This document shows, piece by piece, positions 31,894 to 44,436 of a stretch of 64,000 nt of DNA. The position numbers and the translations under genes are program-made. The stretch comes from Macrostomum hystrix. Lineage: Eukaryota > Platyhelminthes > Macrostomidae. The notes beneath the pieces are model-generated. The model was not told where the DNA came from, did no database searches, and saw nothing but the letters and a program-made list of their open reading frames with translations. How positions within the stretch are numbered: the first letter of the stretch is position 1; the number at the start of each line of letters is the position of its first letter. The stretch spans positions 5,012,001 to 5,076,000 of the forward strand of contig CATNEN010000007.1 of the NCBI GenBank assembly GCA_950097015.1, in the 5' to 3' direction.

Positions 31894-32751
31894 TAATATC
31901 TGAAGATGTGAGACAAGTGAGAATTGGGAAAAGCGCATTAAAAATTTGAAGACTAGGTTAACTGACAAACTTTGAATTAATGATTGAAGCTGAGAGGATC
32001 CAAGAAATAGATTAGACAATACTTAAAAGCTGATGGAGCATTCAAGACAGGATCAAGGTTTCGCCTAGCCTTAGGAAATATTGGCACTCAAGTTAGGTTG
32101 CGCGAGTGTCTGCAACAGTTGTTGTCTCGCTTGACAGCTTTCATAACGACTCACTTGTCCAGCTTGTCTGTCGGCTTAAAATGCCCAGAATTGTCAGCTT
32201 TTATCCAACTGGTCCGGCTTGAATTCCCAGAAAATCCCCCTGTTTTCCTCCCAAGACCTGCGGTGGCCTGGCGATGCCGGCCTAATTCCAGAACCGGATT
32301 AGAGACCAAAGCCAGCGGAGTTGCGGCCCCTTTGTCTGCCTAACAATCCGCAGGAAGCGAGTTTTTAAGCTCCCATCGCGCCTGACATCCCCATCTCACC
32401 TGGGGTGCTAATCCGCCTGATTTATCCCCTTGGTCGAACTGCTTTCTATCAAATGCCAGGGCTTCTGTGCCCCGTGATGTGAATTTCAACGGGAATGGAA
32501 GTGGCGCAGTTGGGCAAACTGCCAGAGTTGAGTCAAACGAGGATTCAACCATCTCCCGACACTAATTAGAAAGCGGAGCGGAACCGATTCCTAGGTATTG
32601 CTCGGATGGGATCAGATTAAAATTCGGGATTTCATTTAAAGCAGTTGCCGCATTGCAAATCAAGTGGAAGGTGTCCCATTGCTGCTGATTGCCTACGGGC
32701 CCAATTTGATGAGACTGCTAGGCTGCAGATTGATGGGGAGTAGAGCGAGAA
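31894..32751. other. intergenic DNA, no gene seen
   Basis: No coding motif recognised. Confidence 0.45.
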
Positions 32752-32938
32752 AATGAGGGAGAATGGGAGGGAGAATAGGAGGAGAATGGGAGGGAGAATG
32801 GGAGGGAGAATGGGAGGGAGAATGGGAGGGAGAATGGGAGGGAGAATGGGAAGGAGAATTGAAGGGAGAATTGGAGGAAGAATGGGAGGGAGAATGGGAG
32901 GAAGGATGGGAGGGAGAATGGGAGGGAGAATGGGATTC
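32752..32938. repeat. 12-bp purine-rich minisatellite, about 15 copies
   Basis: Unit GAGGGAGAATGG, nearly perfect, all purine apart from T. Confidence 0.95.
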
Positions 32939-33534
32939 TCTCACATCCCCCCTCCTGAGTTTTAGCACAGAGTTAAGCAGGCAGTTGAGCACAGCTGAGC
33001 AGAGGCTTGAGCACAGAGTTGAGCAGGTCCCATACTGTGAGCAGTTAACAATAATTGCCTAAGACACATAAAAGAATTGAGCTTTTATGGCAGTTCGGTC
33101 TGCCAGAATGGGGCGGGCAAGATCGCATGAATCAACAGACACTCGGCTCGGTGGGAAGTCATAAAAACATTTTGGTGTCGCGGCTTCTTCCTCAGATCAA
33201 AGATGTGCCAAAATCGACGAAACTTCTCAGCGGCTACTTAAACTGCCAGTTGGAAATCGGCATTGGTCTCTTGAATATGATTGGGGAAGCTCTCTCCCCC
33301 GCAGTTCCAGCCATTCAAACTGCTCATTTTATTGCCGAATCTTGACAGTTTTTTAAGTCGATAATGATCGAAACTCAGACATAAAAAATAATCTCTTGCC
33401 ATTGTTATTTCTCTAAAGTCACGGGTGATCATTTTGACACCTTTATGAGTCTATTCTCAGGTTTTTTGTGACTTGTTTGTCTGCATCTGTCGCTGTATAA
33501 AAATATTGCTGTGTGCATGAGCAACATTCAGTCT
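32939..33534. other. intergenic DNA, no gene seen
   Basis: Starts with three loose copies of TTGAGCA(C/G)... words (32965-33030). Nothing else recognised. Confidence 0.4.
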
Positions 33535-34243
33535 TAGGGTGTCCATTTGCTAGTTTCTTGGTGTCCGCGACTTGATGCTGAGGTGTCTGTGTACTGATTC
33601 TAGGGTGTCTGTGTGCTGATTCTGGGATGTCTGTGTACTGATTCTGGGGTGTCTGTGTGCTGATTCTGGGATGTCTGTGTACTGATTCTGGGGTGTCTCT
33701 GAATTGATGTTGGGTGTGTGTGTGTGCTGATTCTGGGGTGTCTGTGTGCTGGTTCTGGGATGTCTGTGTACTGATTCTGGGGTGTCTGTGTACTGATTCT
33801 GGGGTGTCTGTGCACTGATTCTGGGGTGTCTGTGTGCTGGTTCTGGGGTGTCTGTGTACTGATTCTGGGGTGTCTGTGTACTGATTCTGAGGTGTCTGTG
33901 TACTGATTATGGGGTGTCTGTGTACTAATTCTGGGGTGTCTGTGTACTGATTCTGGGGTGTCTGCGAATTGATGTTGGGGTGTGTGTGTGCTGATTCTGG
34001 GGTGTCTGTGTACTGATTCTGGGGTGTCTGCGAATTGATGTTGGGGTGTGTGTGTGCTGATTCTGGGGTGTCTGTGTGCTGATTCTGGGGTGTCTGTGTA
34101 CTTATTCTGGGGTGTCTGCGAATTGATGTTGGGGTGTGTGTGTGCTGATTCTGGGGTGTCTGTGTACTTATTCTGGGGTGTCTGCGAATTGATGTTGGGG
34201 TGTGTGTGTGCTGATTCTGGATCGTCTGTGTGATGATGTTGGT
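33535..34243. repeat. 22-bp minisatellite, about 31 copies
   Basis: The core is GGGGTGTCTGTGTACTGATT plus CT. A variant block containing GAATTGATGTTGGGGTGTGT recurs four or five times at regular multi-unit spacing, indicating higher-order copying. Confidence 0.96.
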
Positions 34244-35017
34244 TTTTTAAACTATTGTCTCAAAGCATCTTCTGGTTTTCTCTAGACTTTGGGGTATCTG
34301 TCAGAATTTTTCGGGGTGTCCGTGGACCATCCTCGGGAGGTGTCCCAAGGCAGCACAGTAGGTGTGGTGCCCTGCCACAGTCTGATGCAGTTGTTGGGGT
34401 AGCAGGTCAGGGCCGATAAACTGGGGATAAAAGTGTCAGGCACTGGCCATTGCAAATCTAATTTCTGAGCCAGACAAGAAATAATAATTTTCGCCATCTC
34501 CCCCGACCAATCCCCCCCAATCCCGGAGTCTTCCCAGTCTCGTCGGTCACGGGGAGCATCCCATCCCCTCACATTGAGTTTTCGGCACTAATTTGACAGC
34601 GGACATGCCGGGCTTGGCAGATTGGGTGCGAGGAGTCCGTGTTTCCTGTTCCTTGGGGATTACGGACGAGCTGATGGGGATAATTCCCGAGAGCTAGGGA
34701 AGAAATGGTAGCGAAGGAAGTGGGGTCAAATTTCAAGGGATATTTCCGCCTAGCAAAAACTGGGATATTCTACAGTGGTGATCTGAGATCCTTCGATCTT
34801 ATTCTTGTGGTCTTGTGGAAAATACAACAAAAGAATGAACAGACTATGAGAATACTACTTTACAGCTTCAAGTTTTACTACTAGAAGCAGGCTTGTAGGT
34901 TTTGTGCATTAATTTCCCTAGCCTGCATACTAAAGAATTAGTAATAGTGACAACAGAAGCAGTGATGTTGACAGTATTGATAGCAAAGTTAATGCTAAAG
35001 TATTGGGTTTGTAATTA
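34244..35017. other. intergenic DNA, no gene seen
   Basis: No recognisable gene or array. Confidence 0.45.
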
Positions 35018-35636
35018 TTGTTAGCAATAGTTACAGTCTTGACAGTAATGGCAACAGAATTTACAACAATAGCAACAGCATCGACAGTAACGGTTACAGC
35101 ATTAACAGTAACGGTTACAGCATTGACAGTAACGGTTACAGCATTGACAGTAACGGTTACAGCATTAAAAGTAACAGTTACAGAATTGACAGTAACGGTT
35201 ACAGCATTAACAGTAACAGTTACATCATTGACAGTAACGGTTACAGCATTAACAGTAACAGTTACAGCATTTACAGTAACGGTTACAGCTATGACAGTAA
35301 CGGTTACAGCATTAACAGTAACGGTTACAGCATTGACAGTAACGGCTACATCATTGACAGTAACGGTTACAGCATTGACAGTAACGGTTGCAGCTATGAC
35401 AGTAACGGTTGCAGCTATGACAGTAACGGTTGCAGCTATGACAGTAACGGTTAAAGCATTGAAAATAACAGTTACATCATTGACAGTAACGGTTACAGCA
35501 TTGACAGTAACGGTTACAGCATTGAAAATAACAGTTACATCATTGACAGTAACGGTTACAGTATTGACAGTAACGGTTACAGCATTGACAAACGTGGCAA
35601 AAGAATTGACAGCAATGGCAACAGCATTGACTGCAT
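35018..35636. repeat. 21-bp minisatellite, about 29 copies
   Basis: Unit ACAGTAACGGTTACAGCATT plus G. A multiple of three, giving a Thr/Val-rich open frame of 207 codons (TVTALTV period). Contains the palindrome-like GTAACGGTTAC in each unit. Confidence 0.96.
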
Positions 35637-36044
35637 CCTAGCACTAACTAATATCGAAAATAGTGCACATGTTGCACGCGAAAATAGAGAATTAAGAGGA
35701 GAAGTATTGAGAAAATATTAGCAAGATCAAGCAGGCACCCGGATACCAAGAAGTGTCAGTAGCAACTGGTCCACCGGATCGATAATCAGATCGATTGAAT
35801 GGATGCTCAGTCAGCTTTGCATTGGGATCAGGTTTCAACTGCTCGGGCTAGCAGTCGTAATTGCTTTCAGTCTACTGCCTAAACGAATCTATAATTATTG
35901 ATTTCTGCTTTTTAAAGCTAAAATTGACTCAAGGATGAAATTTCTGATATGCGCTACTTACAAGTAGGATGGTTAAGGTTGGATTTGAGTCTTGCACGAG
36001 GTTATTTTGGGGTAGTGAAAGGAGAAATCTCAGAGGCAAGAGGA

Positions 36045-37372
36045 TTGGAGAAAAGCACAGAGGGGATAGGATAGGAGAGACACAGAGGGTAGAGGATGGG
36101 AGAAGCACAGAGGGGAGGGGATGGAGAGGCACAGAGGGGAGAGGATGGGAGAAGCACAGAGGGGATAGGATGGGAGAAGCACAGAGGGGAGAGAATTGGA
36201 GAAGCACAGAGGGGAGAGGATGGAGAAGCACAGAGGGGAGAGGATGGAGAGGCACAGAGGGGAGAGGATGGAGAGGTACAGAGGGTCGAGGATGGGAGAA
36301 GCACAGAGGGGATAGGATGGGAGAAGCACAGAGGGGAGAGAATTGGAGAAGCACAGAGGGGAGAGGATGGAGAAGCACAGAGGGGAGAGGATGGAGAGGC
36401 ACAGAGGGGAGAGGATGGAGAGGTACAGAGGATCGAGGATGGGAGAAGCACAGAGGGGAGAGGATGGAGAGGCACAGAGGGGAGAGGATGGGAGAAGCAC
36501 AGAGGGGAGAGGATGGAGAGGCACAGAGGGTAGAGGATGGGAGAAGGGCAGAGGGGAGAGGATGGGAGAAGCACAGAGGGGAGAGGATGGGAGAAGCACA
36601 GAGGGGAGAGGATGGGAGAAGCACAGAGGGGAGAGGATGGAGAGGCACAGAGGGGAGAGGATGGGAGAAGCACAGAGGGGAGAGGATGGAGAGGCACAGA
36701 GGGGAGAGGATGGGAGAAGCACAGAGAGGAGAGGATGGGAGAAGCACAGAGGGGAGAGGATGGAGAGGTACAGAGGGTCGAGGATGGGAGAAGCACAGAG
36801 GGGAGAGGATGGGAGAAGCACAGAGGGGAGAGGATGGGAGAAGGGCAGAGGGGAGAGGATGGGAGAAGGGCAGAGGGGAGAGGATGGAGAGGCTCAGAGG
36901 GGAGAGGATGGGAGAAGGGCAGAGGGGAGAGGATGGGAGAAGCACTGAGGGGAGAGGATGGAGAGGTACAGAGGGTCGAGGATGGGAGAAGCACAGAGGG
37001 GAGAGGATGGGAGAAGCACAGACGGGAGAGGATGGGAGAAGCACAGAGGGGAGAGGATGGGAGAAGCACAGAGGGGAGAGGATGGGAGAAGCACAGAGGG
37101 GAGAGGATGGGAGAAGCACAGAGGGTAGAGGATGGGAGAAGCACAGAGGGGAGAGGATGGGAGAAGCACAGAGGGGAGAGGATGGGAGAAGGGCAGAGGG
37201 GAGAGGATGGGAGAAGGGCAGAGGGGAGAGGATGGGAGAAGCACAGAGGGGAGAGGATGGGAGAAGGGCAGAGGGGAGAGGATGGGAGAAGCACAGAGGG
37301 GAGAGGATGGGAGAAGCACAGATGGGAGAGGATGGGAGAAGCACAGAGGGGAGAGGATGGGAGAAGCATTGA
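36045..37372. repeat. 25-bp purine-rich minisatellite, about 53 copies
   Basis: Unit GGGAGAAGCACAGAGGGGAG plus AGGAT; 24-bp variants have GGAGAGGCACAG. Almost wholly purine on the plus strand. No frame contains a stop for long stretches, giving several overlapping open frames of 200-490 codons on both strands, all artefacts. A block around GATGGAGAGGTACAGAGG recurs, showing internal duplication. Confidence 0.97.
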
Positions 37373-37889
37373 AAAAATGAAGCAGGTGATTAGGAGAAGA
37401 TACGGTGTAGCAAGTCCCCTGTTGTGGCGGTTGATAATGAAGGTGTGGATGGAAAGCTGATGAAAAAGCCACAAGATTGGCACCGAATGAAACTTGTAAC
37501 ATCAGGGTTGCTGAAGGTCACGGAATGCCGAATCGCAGTCAGTTGTCCGCATTGGAAACTACGCTCGTATGCTTCAAACATTGCGACTGAGAAAATAAAC
37601 TTGCGCCAGCCATTCATTAAACTCGTAGTTTTCTTCCGACCAGAGCTTTGCATTGACGGGCACCACCACTGCGATTTTCAAATGGTGCTTTGCATGCATA
37701 CTAACGAATGGATTGAGCAGGTTGCACACGTGGGTGAAAGGGATATGACAGGGCGAAAGCAAATAGTAAAACAGTTGCAAGTCCCTTTCGAAAAATGGTG
37801 AGAGCGGCAAGAGAAGCGGATTGATTTTGGAGACTGGAATGAGAGAGAACAAGAGGGACGAAAGGAGAAAGATCAGATGGAGACAGATT
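37373..37889. other. intergenic DNA with an unassigned 125-codon open frame
   Basis: The plus-strand frame 37424-37801 begins at GTG. It has several Cys and His residues but matches no family I recognise. Probably non-coding. Confidence 0.35.
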
Positions 37890-38125
37890 TGATAAGGGGG
37901 AGAGAGGGGAGGAGAAGGAGAGAGGAGAGAGGAGAGAGGAGGGAGAGGGAGAGAGGGAGAGAGGAGAAATAGGAGAGAGGAGAAATAGGAGAGAGGAGAG
38001 AGGAGAGAGGAGAGAGGAGAGAGGAGAGAGGAGAGAGGAGAGAGGAGAAATAGGAGAGAGGAGAGAGGAGAGAGGAGAGAGGAGAAATGCGATAAGGGCA
38101 GAGTAGAGAGAGGAGAGGAGAGGAG
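37890..38125. repeat. polypurine (GAGAGGA)n tract
   Basis: About 230 bases almost entirely of A and G in GAGAGGAGAGAGGA-type words with GAAATAG interruptions. Long mirror-symmetric purine tracts of this kind can form triplex (H-) DNA. Confidence 0.9.
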
Positions 38126-39231
38126 CAGAAGCAGCTGTTCTTGGAGAGCTAAATTTCGGTGGTTTAGTTGTTAGTTTAGATATCAGGAGTTGGCAAATGA
38201 GAATCATTGAAGCCGGACAGATAGATTTGGGAATCTGGTCGTGCTCTCATCGCTTTGCACTATTCCTTACTCGGCTCTAACAGCGTTCTCTTTCAAAAGA
38301 AGACATGATAAAGGAAAACGGGCACTCAATAGGAGGTGGCAATGAACTCGGCTCCAGCTTAAACAATGTTCCATGCATGATGCGTGTGCTGCAATGCTTT
38401 GAAAAAAGGCAGATTGATTTGTGAAATCTGCTCGCGCAGAGCTGACAAACACATCTTCCATCCCCCATTTGTGAACCCGATCCTCTAAAGCCAACTTTGC
38501 CTTCCCTACCAAAGCAGGCCGCACCGCCTCCTCCGCCGGGATGTGATTTTTTTTCCTAGTCCGCCAAGTTGAGATTTGCATAGCTGCCGGCGGGAGACGG
38601 GAGAAGATGGCCTGAGAACAATGGATTGGCTGTGGGTGGGTGGTTGAGCAGGTGAGTTGGTGTCAGGTGACAACTGCTGAGCTGCTGACTGTTGAGCTGG
38701 CGCGGACACACACTGCTGAAGAAATATTGTGTTAGAGAAATGAGTAAATCTTTGGCTAACAATCCAATAGAAGAAGAAGAAGAAGAGGATCGGAAGGATA
38801 AATCAACTACCCTTTGTTTTCTGGGGCCGCAACACGCTTCACGGGTCCATTAAATCATTGATCTAATTAATTTTAATGACAGCGTCACCGCCCAGGTGAA
38901 CATACAATACAAGCACGAAAGACACAGGAAACATTTTTATTCAACCACCGAATTCGGCATACTCGAGAAAGTTTTTATCCACAGATATAAATCATCGCCA
39001 TTGGTTCGCATTTGCTGTGGTAGCATGCTTGAAGCCATAAATGCCACATTTAACGAGTTTCAACTTTTGCTAAATTGGAAAAGTTTAATAAAAAATGTCA
39101 TTCAACCATGATTGATAATCTATGGAAACATAAACAAGCAAAGTAAACTGTCATTTTCTATTGCTGTGAACCAGTTTTTAATGGCTATGCTTTATAACAA
39201 GTTTCTTCTGCATTGTGTTGTTCTAACTTTT
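38126..39231. other. intergenic DNA, no gene seen
   Basis: Contains a short AAG run near 38770. No gene motif recognised. Confidence 0.45.
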
Positions 39232-39232
39232 C

Positions 39233-39303
<71 letters not shown>
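39232..39303. repeat. (TCTG)n microsatellite
   Basis: About 17 perfect copies of TCTG. Confidence 0.97.
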
Positions 39304-39307
<4 letters not shown>

Positions 39308-39589
39308 ATCCCTAGCTTCTGTTTGCCATCAGCCGCAGCCAACCCTGAGAACCCAACACCGCAGCGGCAAACAATGGGGACTCCACTAAGGGGAGAGACG
39401 CTTTGTGGAATGAGAAACTTGAGCGCGCTGGCGGTGTTTGGCCGCGCCAGGCTTGGGGTCGGTTGATTTTGGAGCCGCCTGCAGGTGGGATTGTAAGGTG
39501 AGGTGAAAAATGGCATCTATACGCCCATTGCTCCCGCAATAAAGATAAAAAACAGAGACTTCTCTATAGAGACACATGATGGCGGATTG

Positions 39590-40630
39590 TCAGACAAAGA
39601 GAGAGTTGGTGTGAAACAAACTGACAGTCAGAGAGAGAGTTGGTGTGAAACAAACTGACAGTCAGAGAGAGAGTTGGTGTGAGACAAACTGACAGTCAGA
39701 GAGAGAGTTGGTGTGAGACAAACTGACAGTCAGAGAGAGAGAGAGTTGGTGTGAGACAAACTGACAGTCAGAGAGAGAGTTGGTGTGAGACAAACTGACA
39801 GTCAGAGAGAGAGAGTTGGTGTGAGACAAACTGACAGTCAGAGAGAGAGTTGGTGTGAGACAAACTGACAGTCAGAGAGAGAGAGTTGGTGTGAGACAAA
39901 CTGACAGTCAGAGAGAGAGTTGGTGTGAGACAAACTGACAGTCAGAGAGAGAGAGTTGGTGTGAGACAAACTGACAGTCAGAGAGAGAGTTGGTGTGAGA
40001 CAAACTGACAGTCAGAGAGAGAGAGTTGGTGTGAGACAAACTGACAGTCAGAGAGAGAGAGTTGGTGTGAGACAAACTGACAGTCAGAGAGAGAGAGTTG
40101 GTGTGAGACAAACTGACAGTCAGAGAGAGAGTTGGTGTGAGACAAACTGACAGTCAGAGAGAGAGTTGGTGTGAGACAAACTGACAGTCAGAGAGAGAGT
40201 TGGTGTGAAACAAACTGACAGTCAGAGAGAGAGTTGGTGTGAGACAAACTGACAGTCAGAGAGAGAGTTGGTGTGAAACAAACTGACAGTCAGAGAGAGA
40301 GTTGGTGTGAGACAAACTGACAGTCAGAGAGAGAGTTGGTGTGAAACAAACTGACAGTCAGAGAGAGAGTTGGTGTGAAACAAACTGACAGTCAGAGAGA
40401 GAGTTGGTGTGAGACAAACTGACAGTCAGAGAGAGAGTTGGTGTGAAACAAACTGACAGTCAGAGAGAGAGTTGGTGTGAGACAAACTGACAGTCAGAGA
40501 GAGAGTTGGTGTGAGACAAACTGACAGTCAGAGAGAGAGAGTTGGTGTGAGACAAACTGACAGTCAGAGAGAGAGTTGGTGTGAGACAAACTGACAGTCA
40601 GAGAGAGAGTTGGTGTGAGACAAACTGACA
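39590..40630. repeat. 34/36-bp minisatellite, about 30 copies
   Basis: The core is ACAGTCAGAGAGAGAGTTGG plus TGTGAGACAAACTG. Length alternates by an extra GA. A GAAACAA variant clusters at both ends. Confidence 0.97.
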
Positions 40631-41403
40631 GAGAATGGTAGACGTAGGAAGTTGAGTATGAAAGGTCTCAGGGAAAGTTGAGCATTCAGTCCAGTGTTTC
40701 GGCCTGAATGCACAGTCTCCTGACTGTCCGGGTCTCCTGTGCCGTCTAGTTCGCTCGATTGAGACTTGAAGGAGCGGAGCGGGGCGCAGATAGGCGGGGA
40801 AAGAAGATGGGATGAAAAACTGGGGAGATTTGGACGATCCGATAACGCGGAGCCGATTTTCCCCGATGATGTATCGACGGAAGAGAGCGGAGCAGTGGGG
40901 CCGGGGTGGGTTGAGCAGGCTATTGGGTTTCAATTCCCCATTGAGCCGTGCATGAGCACCTTTGCTTCTCGTTTGATCCCTCCAAACGCTGGGGGGGGAG
41001 GATTTTTTGTGTCCATTCTCGGCCCGCTGTCTTCTCCGCGCGCTACATCATTGTTCCGTGGTATCCTCATCGTTACAATCTCAAAGCAGCGGCCTCTGAT
41101 CCTCAAGGCGATGATGGGGCAGCGAGATCAGCTGCAGCTCCGCCTGCCGAAGCATGTTGCGATTTGAAAAGCCTCGGTCTTTAAGATTCCAAAGCAGTTT
41201 TGCGTTTTCTGAAATCCGATTCTTAAATAACACATTCAATTGAGCGAGTTGATTGAACCAATGGCCCGAGTGCGCACGGAAACATTAAAACAAATTGTTT
41301 TCCAGTTTGTTCACAACTCAGCTGAGCAAGACAAGGCAGGATTTCTCATATAGCTTCAGGCACAATACTTGGAGCAGCAAATAAAACACAAAAACACTGG
41401 CAT
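40631..41403. other. intergenic DNA, no gene seen
   Basis: An open frame at 40766-41167 has no recognisable motif. Confidence 0.4.
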
Positions 41404-43068
41404 TCTGAGATACACTGTGAGACACTGTGAGAAAGACAGTGAGACACTGTGATACAGACAGTGAGACACTGTGAGACAGACAGTGAGACACTGTGATACA
41501 GACAGAGAGACACTGTGAGAAAGACAGTGAGACACTGTGAGAAAGACAGTGAGACACTGTGAGAAAGACAGTGAGACACTGTTAGACAGACAGTGAGACA
41601 CTGTGAGACAGACAGTGAGACACTGTGAGAAAGACAGTGAGACACTGTGAGAAAGACAGTGAGACACTGTGAGAAAGACAGTGAGACACTGTGAGAAAGA
41701 CAGTGAGGCACTGTTAGACAGACAGCGAGACACTGTGAGACAGACAGAGAGACACTGTGAGACAGACAGAGAGACACTGTGAGAAAGACAGTGAGACACT
41801 GTTAGACAGACAGTGAGACACTGTGAGACAGACAGAGAGACACTGTGAGAAAGACAGTGAGGCACTGTTAGACAGACAGTGAGACACTGTGAGACAGACA
41901 GAGAGACACTGTGAGAAAGACAGTGAGGCACTGTTAGACAGACAGTGAGACACTGTGAGACAGACAGAGAGACACTGTGAGACAGACAGAGAGACACTGT
42001 GAGAAAGACAGTGAGACACTGTGAGACAGACAGTGAGACACTGTGAGACAGACAGAGAGACACTGTGAGAAAGACAGTGAGGCACTGTTAGACAGACAGC
42101 GAGACACTGTGAGACAGACAGAGAGACACTGTGAGACAGACAGAGAGACACTGTGAGACAGACAGAGAGACACTGTGAGAAAGACAGTGAGACACTGTTA
42201 GACAGACAGTGAGACACTGTTAGACAGACAGTGAGACACTGTGAGACAGACAGAGAGACACTGTGAGAAAGACAGTGAGGCACTGTTAGACAGACAGTGA
42301 GACACTGTGAGACAGACAGAGAGACACTGTGAGACAGACAGAGAGACACTGTGAGAAAGACAGTGAGACACTGTTAGACAGACAGTGAGACACTGTGAGA
42401 CAGACAGAGAGACACTGTGAGAAAGACAGTGAGGCACTGTTAGACAGACAGTGAGACACTGTGAGACAGACAGAGAGACACTGTGAGAAAGACAGTGAGG
42501 CACTGTTAGACAGACAGTGAGACACTGTGAGACAGACAGAGAGACACTGTGAGACAGACAGAGAGACACTGTGAGAAAGACAGTGAGACACTGTGAGACA
42601 GACCGTGAGACAGACAGTGAGACACTGTGAGACATACAGTGAGACACTGTGAGACAGACAGTGAGACACTGTGAGACAGACAGTGAGACACTGTGAGACA
42701 CTGTGAGACATACAGTGAGACACTGTGAGACACTTTTAGACAGACAGTGAGACACTGTGAGACAGACAGTGAGACACTGTGAGACAGACAGTGAGACACT
42801 GTGAGACACTGTGAGACAGACAGTGAGACAGACAGTGAGACACTGTGAGACACTGTGAGACAGACAGTGAGACAGACAGTGAGTCACTGTGAGACACTGT
42901 GAGACAGACCGTGAGACACTTTGAGACAGACAGTGAGACACTGCAGTGAGACACTGTGAGACAGACCGTGAGACACTGTGAGACAGACAGTGAGACACTG
43001 TTAGACAGACAGAGAGACACTGTGAGACAGACAGTGAGACACTGTGAGACAGACAGTGAGACGGTGAG
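41404..43068. repeat. 22-bp minisatellite, about 75 copies, 1.66 kb
   Basis: Unit GACACTGTGAGACAGACAGT plus GA, with variants GAGAAAGACAGT, GTTAGACAGACA and GCACTG arranged in recurring multi-unit blocks. Shorter 10-12 bp sub-units appear in the right third (42590-43060). Confidence 0.97.
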
Positions 43069-43782
43069 AGAGATTGTCAGGCTTAAAAACAGACTTACCG
43101 TCAGATCGAATCAAATCCATTGTTTCAAATCAAATCCCATTAACGGACTGTGCCGGAGATCATTAAAACAATTATTTTTATGTTTCTTGCTAATTTAATT
43201 GAGCCGTCTTGCAGGAATTTTCATATAGCTGGAGGCCAATTTTTTGGATCAGAAAATGAGTCCTACAAAACAAACAAGAATGGGTCTCATTCACCGGGAT
43301 TCCCACTTAATCAATGCGAAGTTTTTTTTTTCTCTCCTGTGCGGTTTGTCGATTTAGAGGAAGCAACAAAGATGCGCGAATGCTTGATTATGAACTGCAG
43401 CCTCTCAAAGGTCCAAGTGAGGCGGCAAGGTGCCGCGGTGTCCCCATTGTCTCAAATGTCAGAAGTGGCGGCGGATTGAGACTCCGCTGCTCCTTAGCCT
43501 TCGGTCATGCGTTCACAATTAGCCGTTAATGACATCCCATAATTCATTTGAGAAGCTCACCAAATCCCAAGTTTTCCCCAATTCGGTCTGTTCCTGCGCC
43601 GCCCCCGCAAAAAAGCGTTGAGTTTTTGGGGGATTTGCGGGATTTCTCTTCGTGCTCAGTCAGGCAGTCAAGGCCGACCCCCCGCTGTCCGTTAGAACTC
43701 AAAGCTCGCCTAACTCGATAGGGACTCACGGCAGGATTTTCATAATTGGGACTTCATAATTGAGGCTTTTGTGTTTAACTGT
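43069..43782. other. intergenic DNA, no gene seen
   Basis: No gene or repeat recognised. Confidence 0.45.
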
Positions 43783-44436
43783 TAGCGATCCTTAATCTCC
43801 TAATCTAAAATCCTGAATCTCCTAATCTAAAATCCTGAATCTCCTAATCTAAAATCCTGAATCTCCTAATCTAAAATCCTGAATCTCCCAATCTAAAATC
43901 CTTAATCTCCTAATCTAAAATCCTTAATCTCCCAATCTAAAATCCTGAATCTCCTAATCTAAAATCCTTAATCTCCTAATCTAAAATCCTTAATCTCCCA
44001 ATCTAAAATCCTTAATCTCCCAATCTAAAATCCTTAATCTCCTAATCTAAAATCCTGAATCTCCTAATCTAAAATCTTTAATATCCTTATCTAAAATCAT
44101 TAATATCCTTATCTAAAGTCCTTAATATCCTAATCTAAAATCCTTAATATCCTAATCTAAAAACCTTAATCTCCTTTTTTAATCCTTTATATCCTAATAT
44201 AAAATAATTAATCTCCTAATCTAAAAGCCCTAATCTCCTAATCTAAAATCCTTTATATCTCAATCTAAAATCCTTAATCTCCTAATCTAAAATCCTTAAT
44301 CTCCTAATCTAAAATCCTTAATCTCCTAATCTAAAATCCTTAATCTCCTAATCTAAAATCTTTAATCTCCTAATCTAAAATCCTTAATCTCCTAATCTAA
44401 AATCCTTAATGTCCTAATCTAAAATATTTAATGTAT
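43783..44436. repeat. 22-bp minisatellite upstream of Six1/2, about 30 copies
   Basis: Unit AATCTCCTAATCTAAAATCC plus TT or TG. Degenerate in the middle (44090-44230), cleaner at both ends. Confidence 0.96.

Noticed and set aside
30747..31949. Open frames of 225-389 codons on both strands
   Set aside because: Multiple frames of the 18-bp array are open at once; no evidence of selection on one.
35929..37502. Several overlapping 200-490 codon open frames on both strands
   Set aside because: A stop-free 25-bp unit leaves all frames open; such overlap on both strands is a property of the repeat.
37424..37801. 125-codon open frame with several Cys/His
   Set aside because: GTG start, no recognisable family, overlapping open frame on the other strand.
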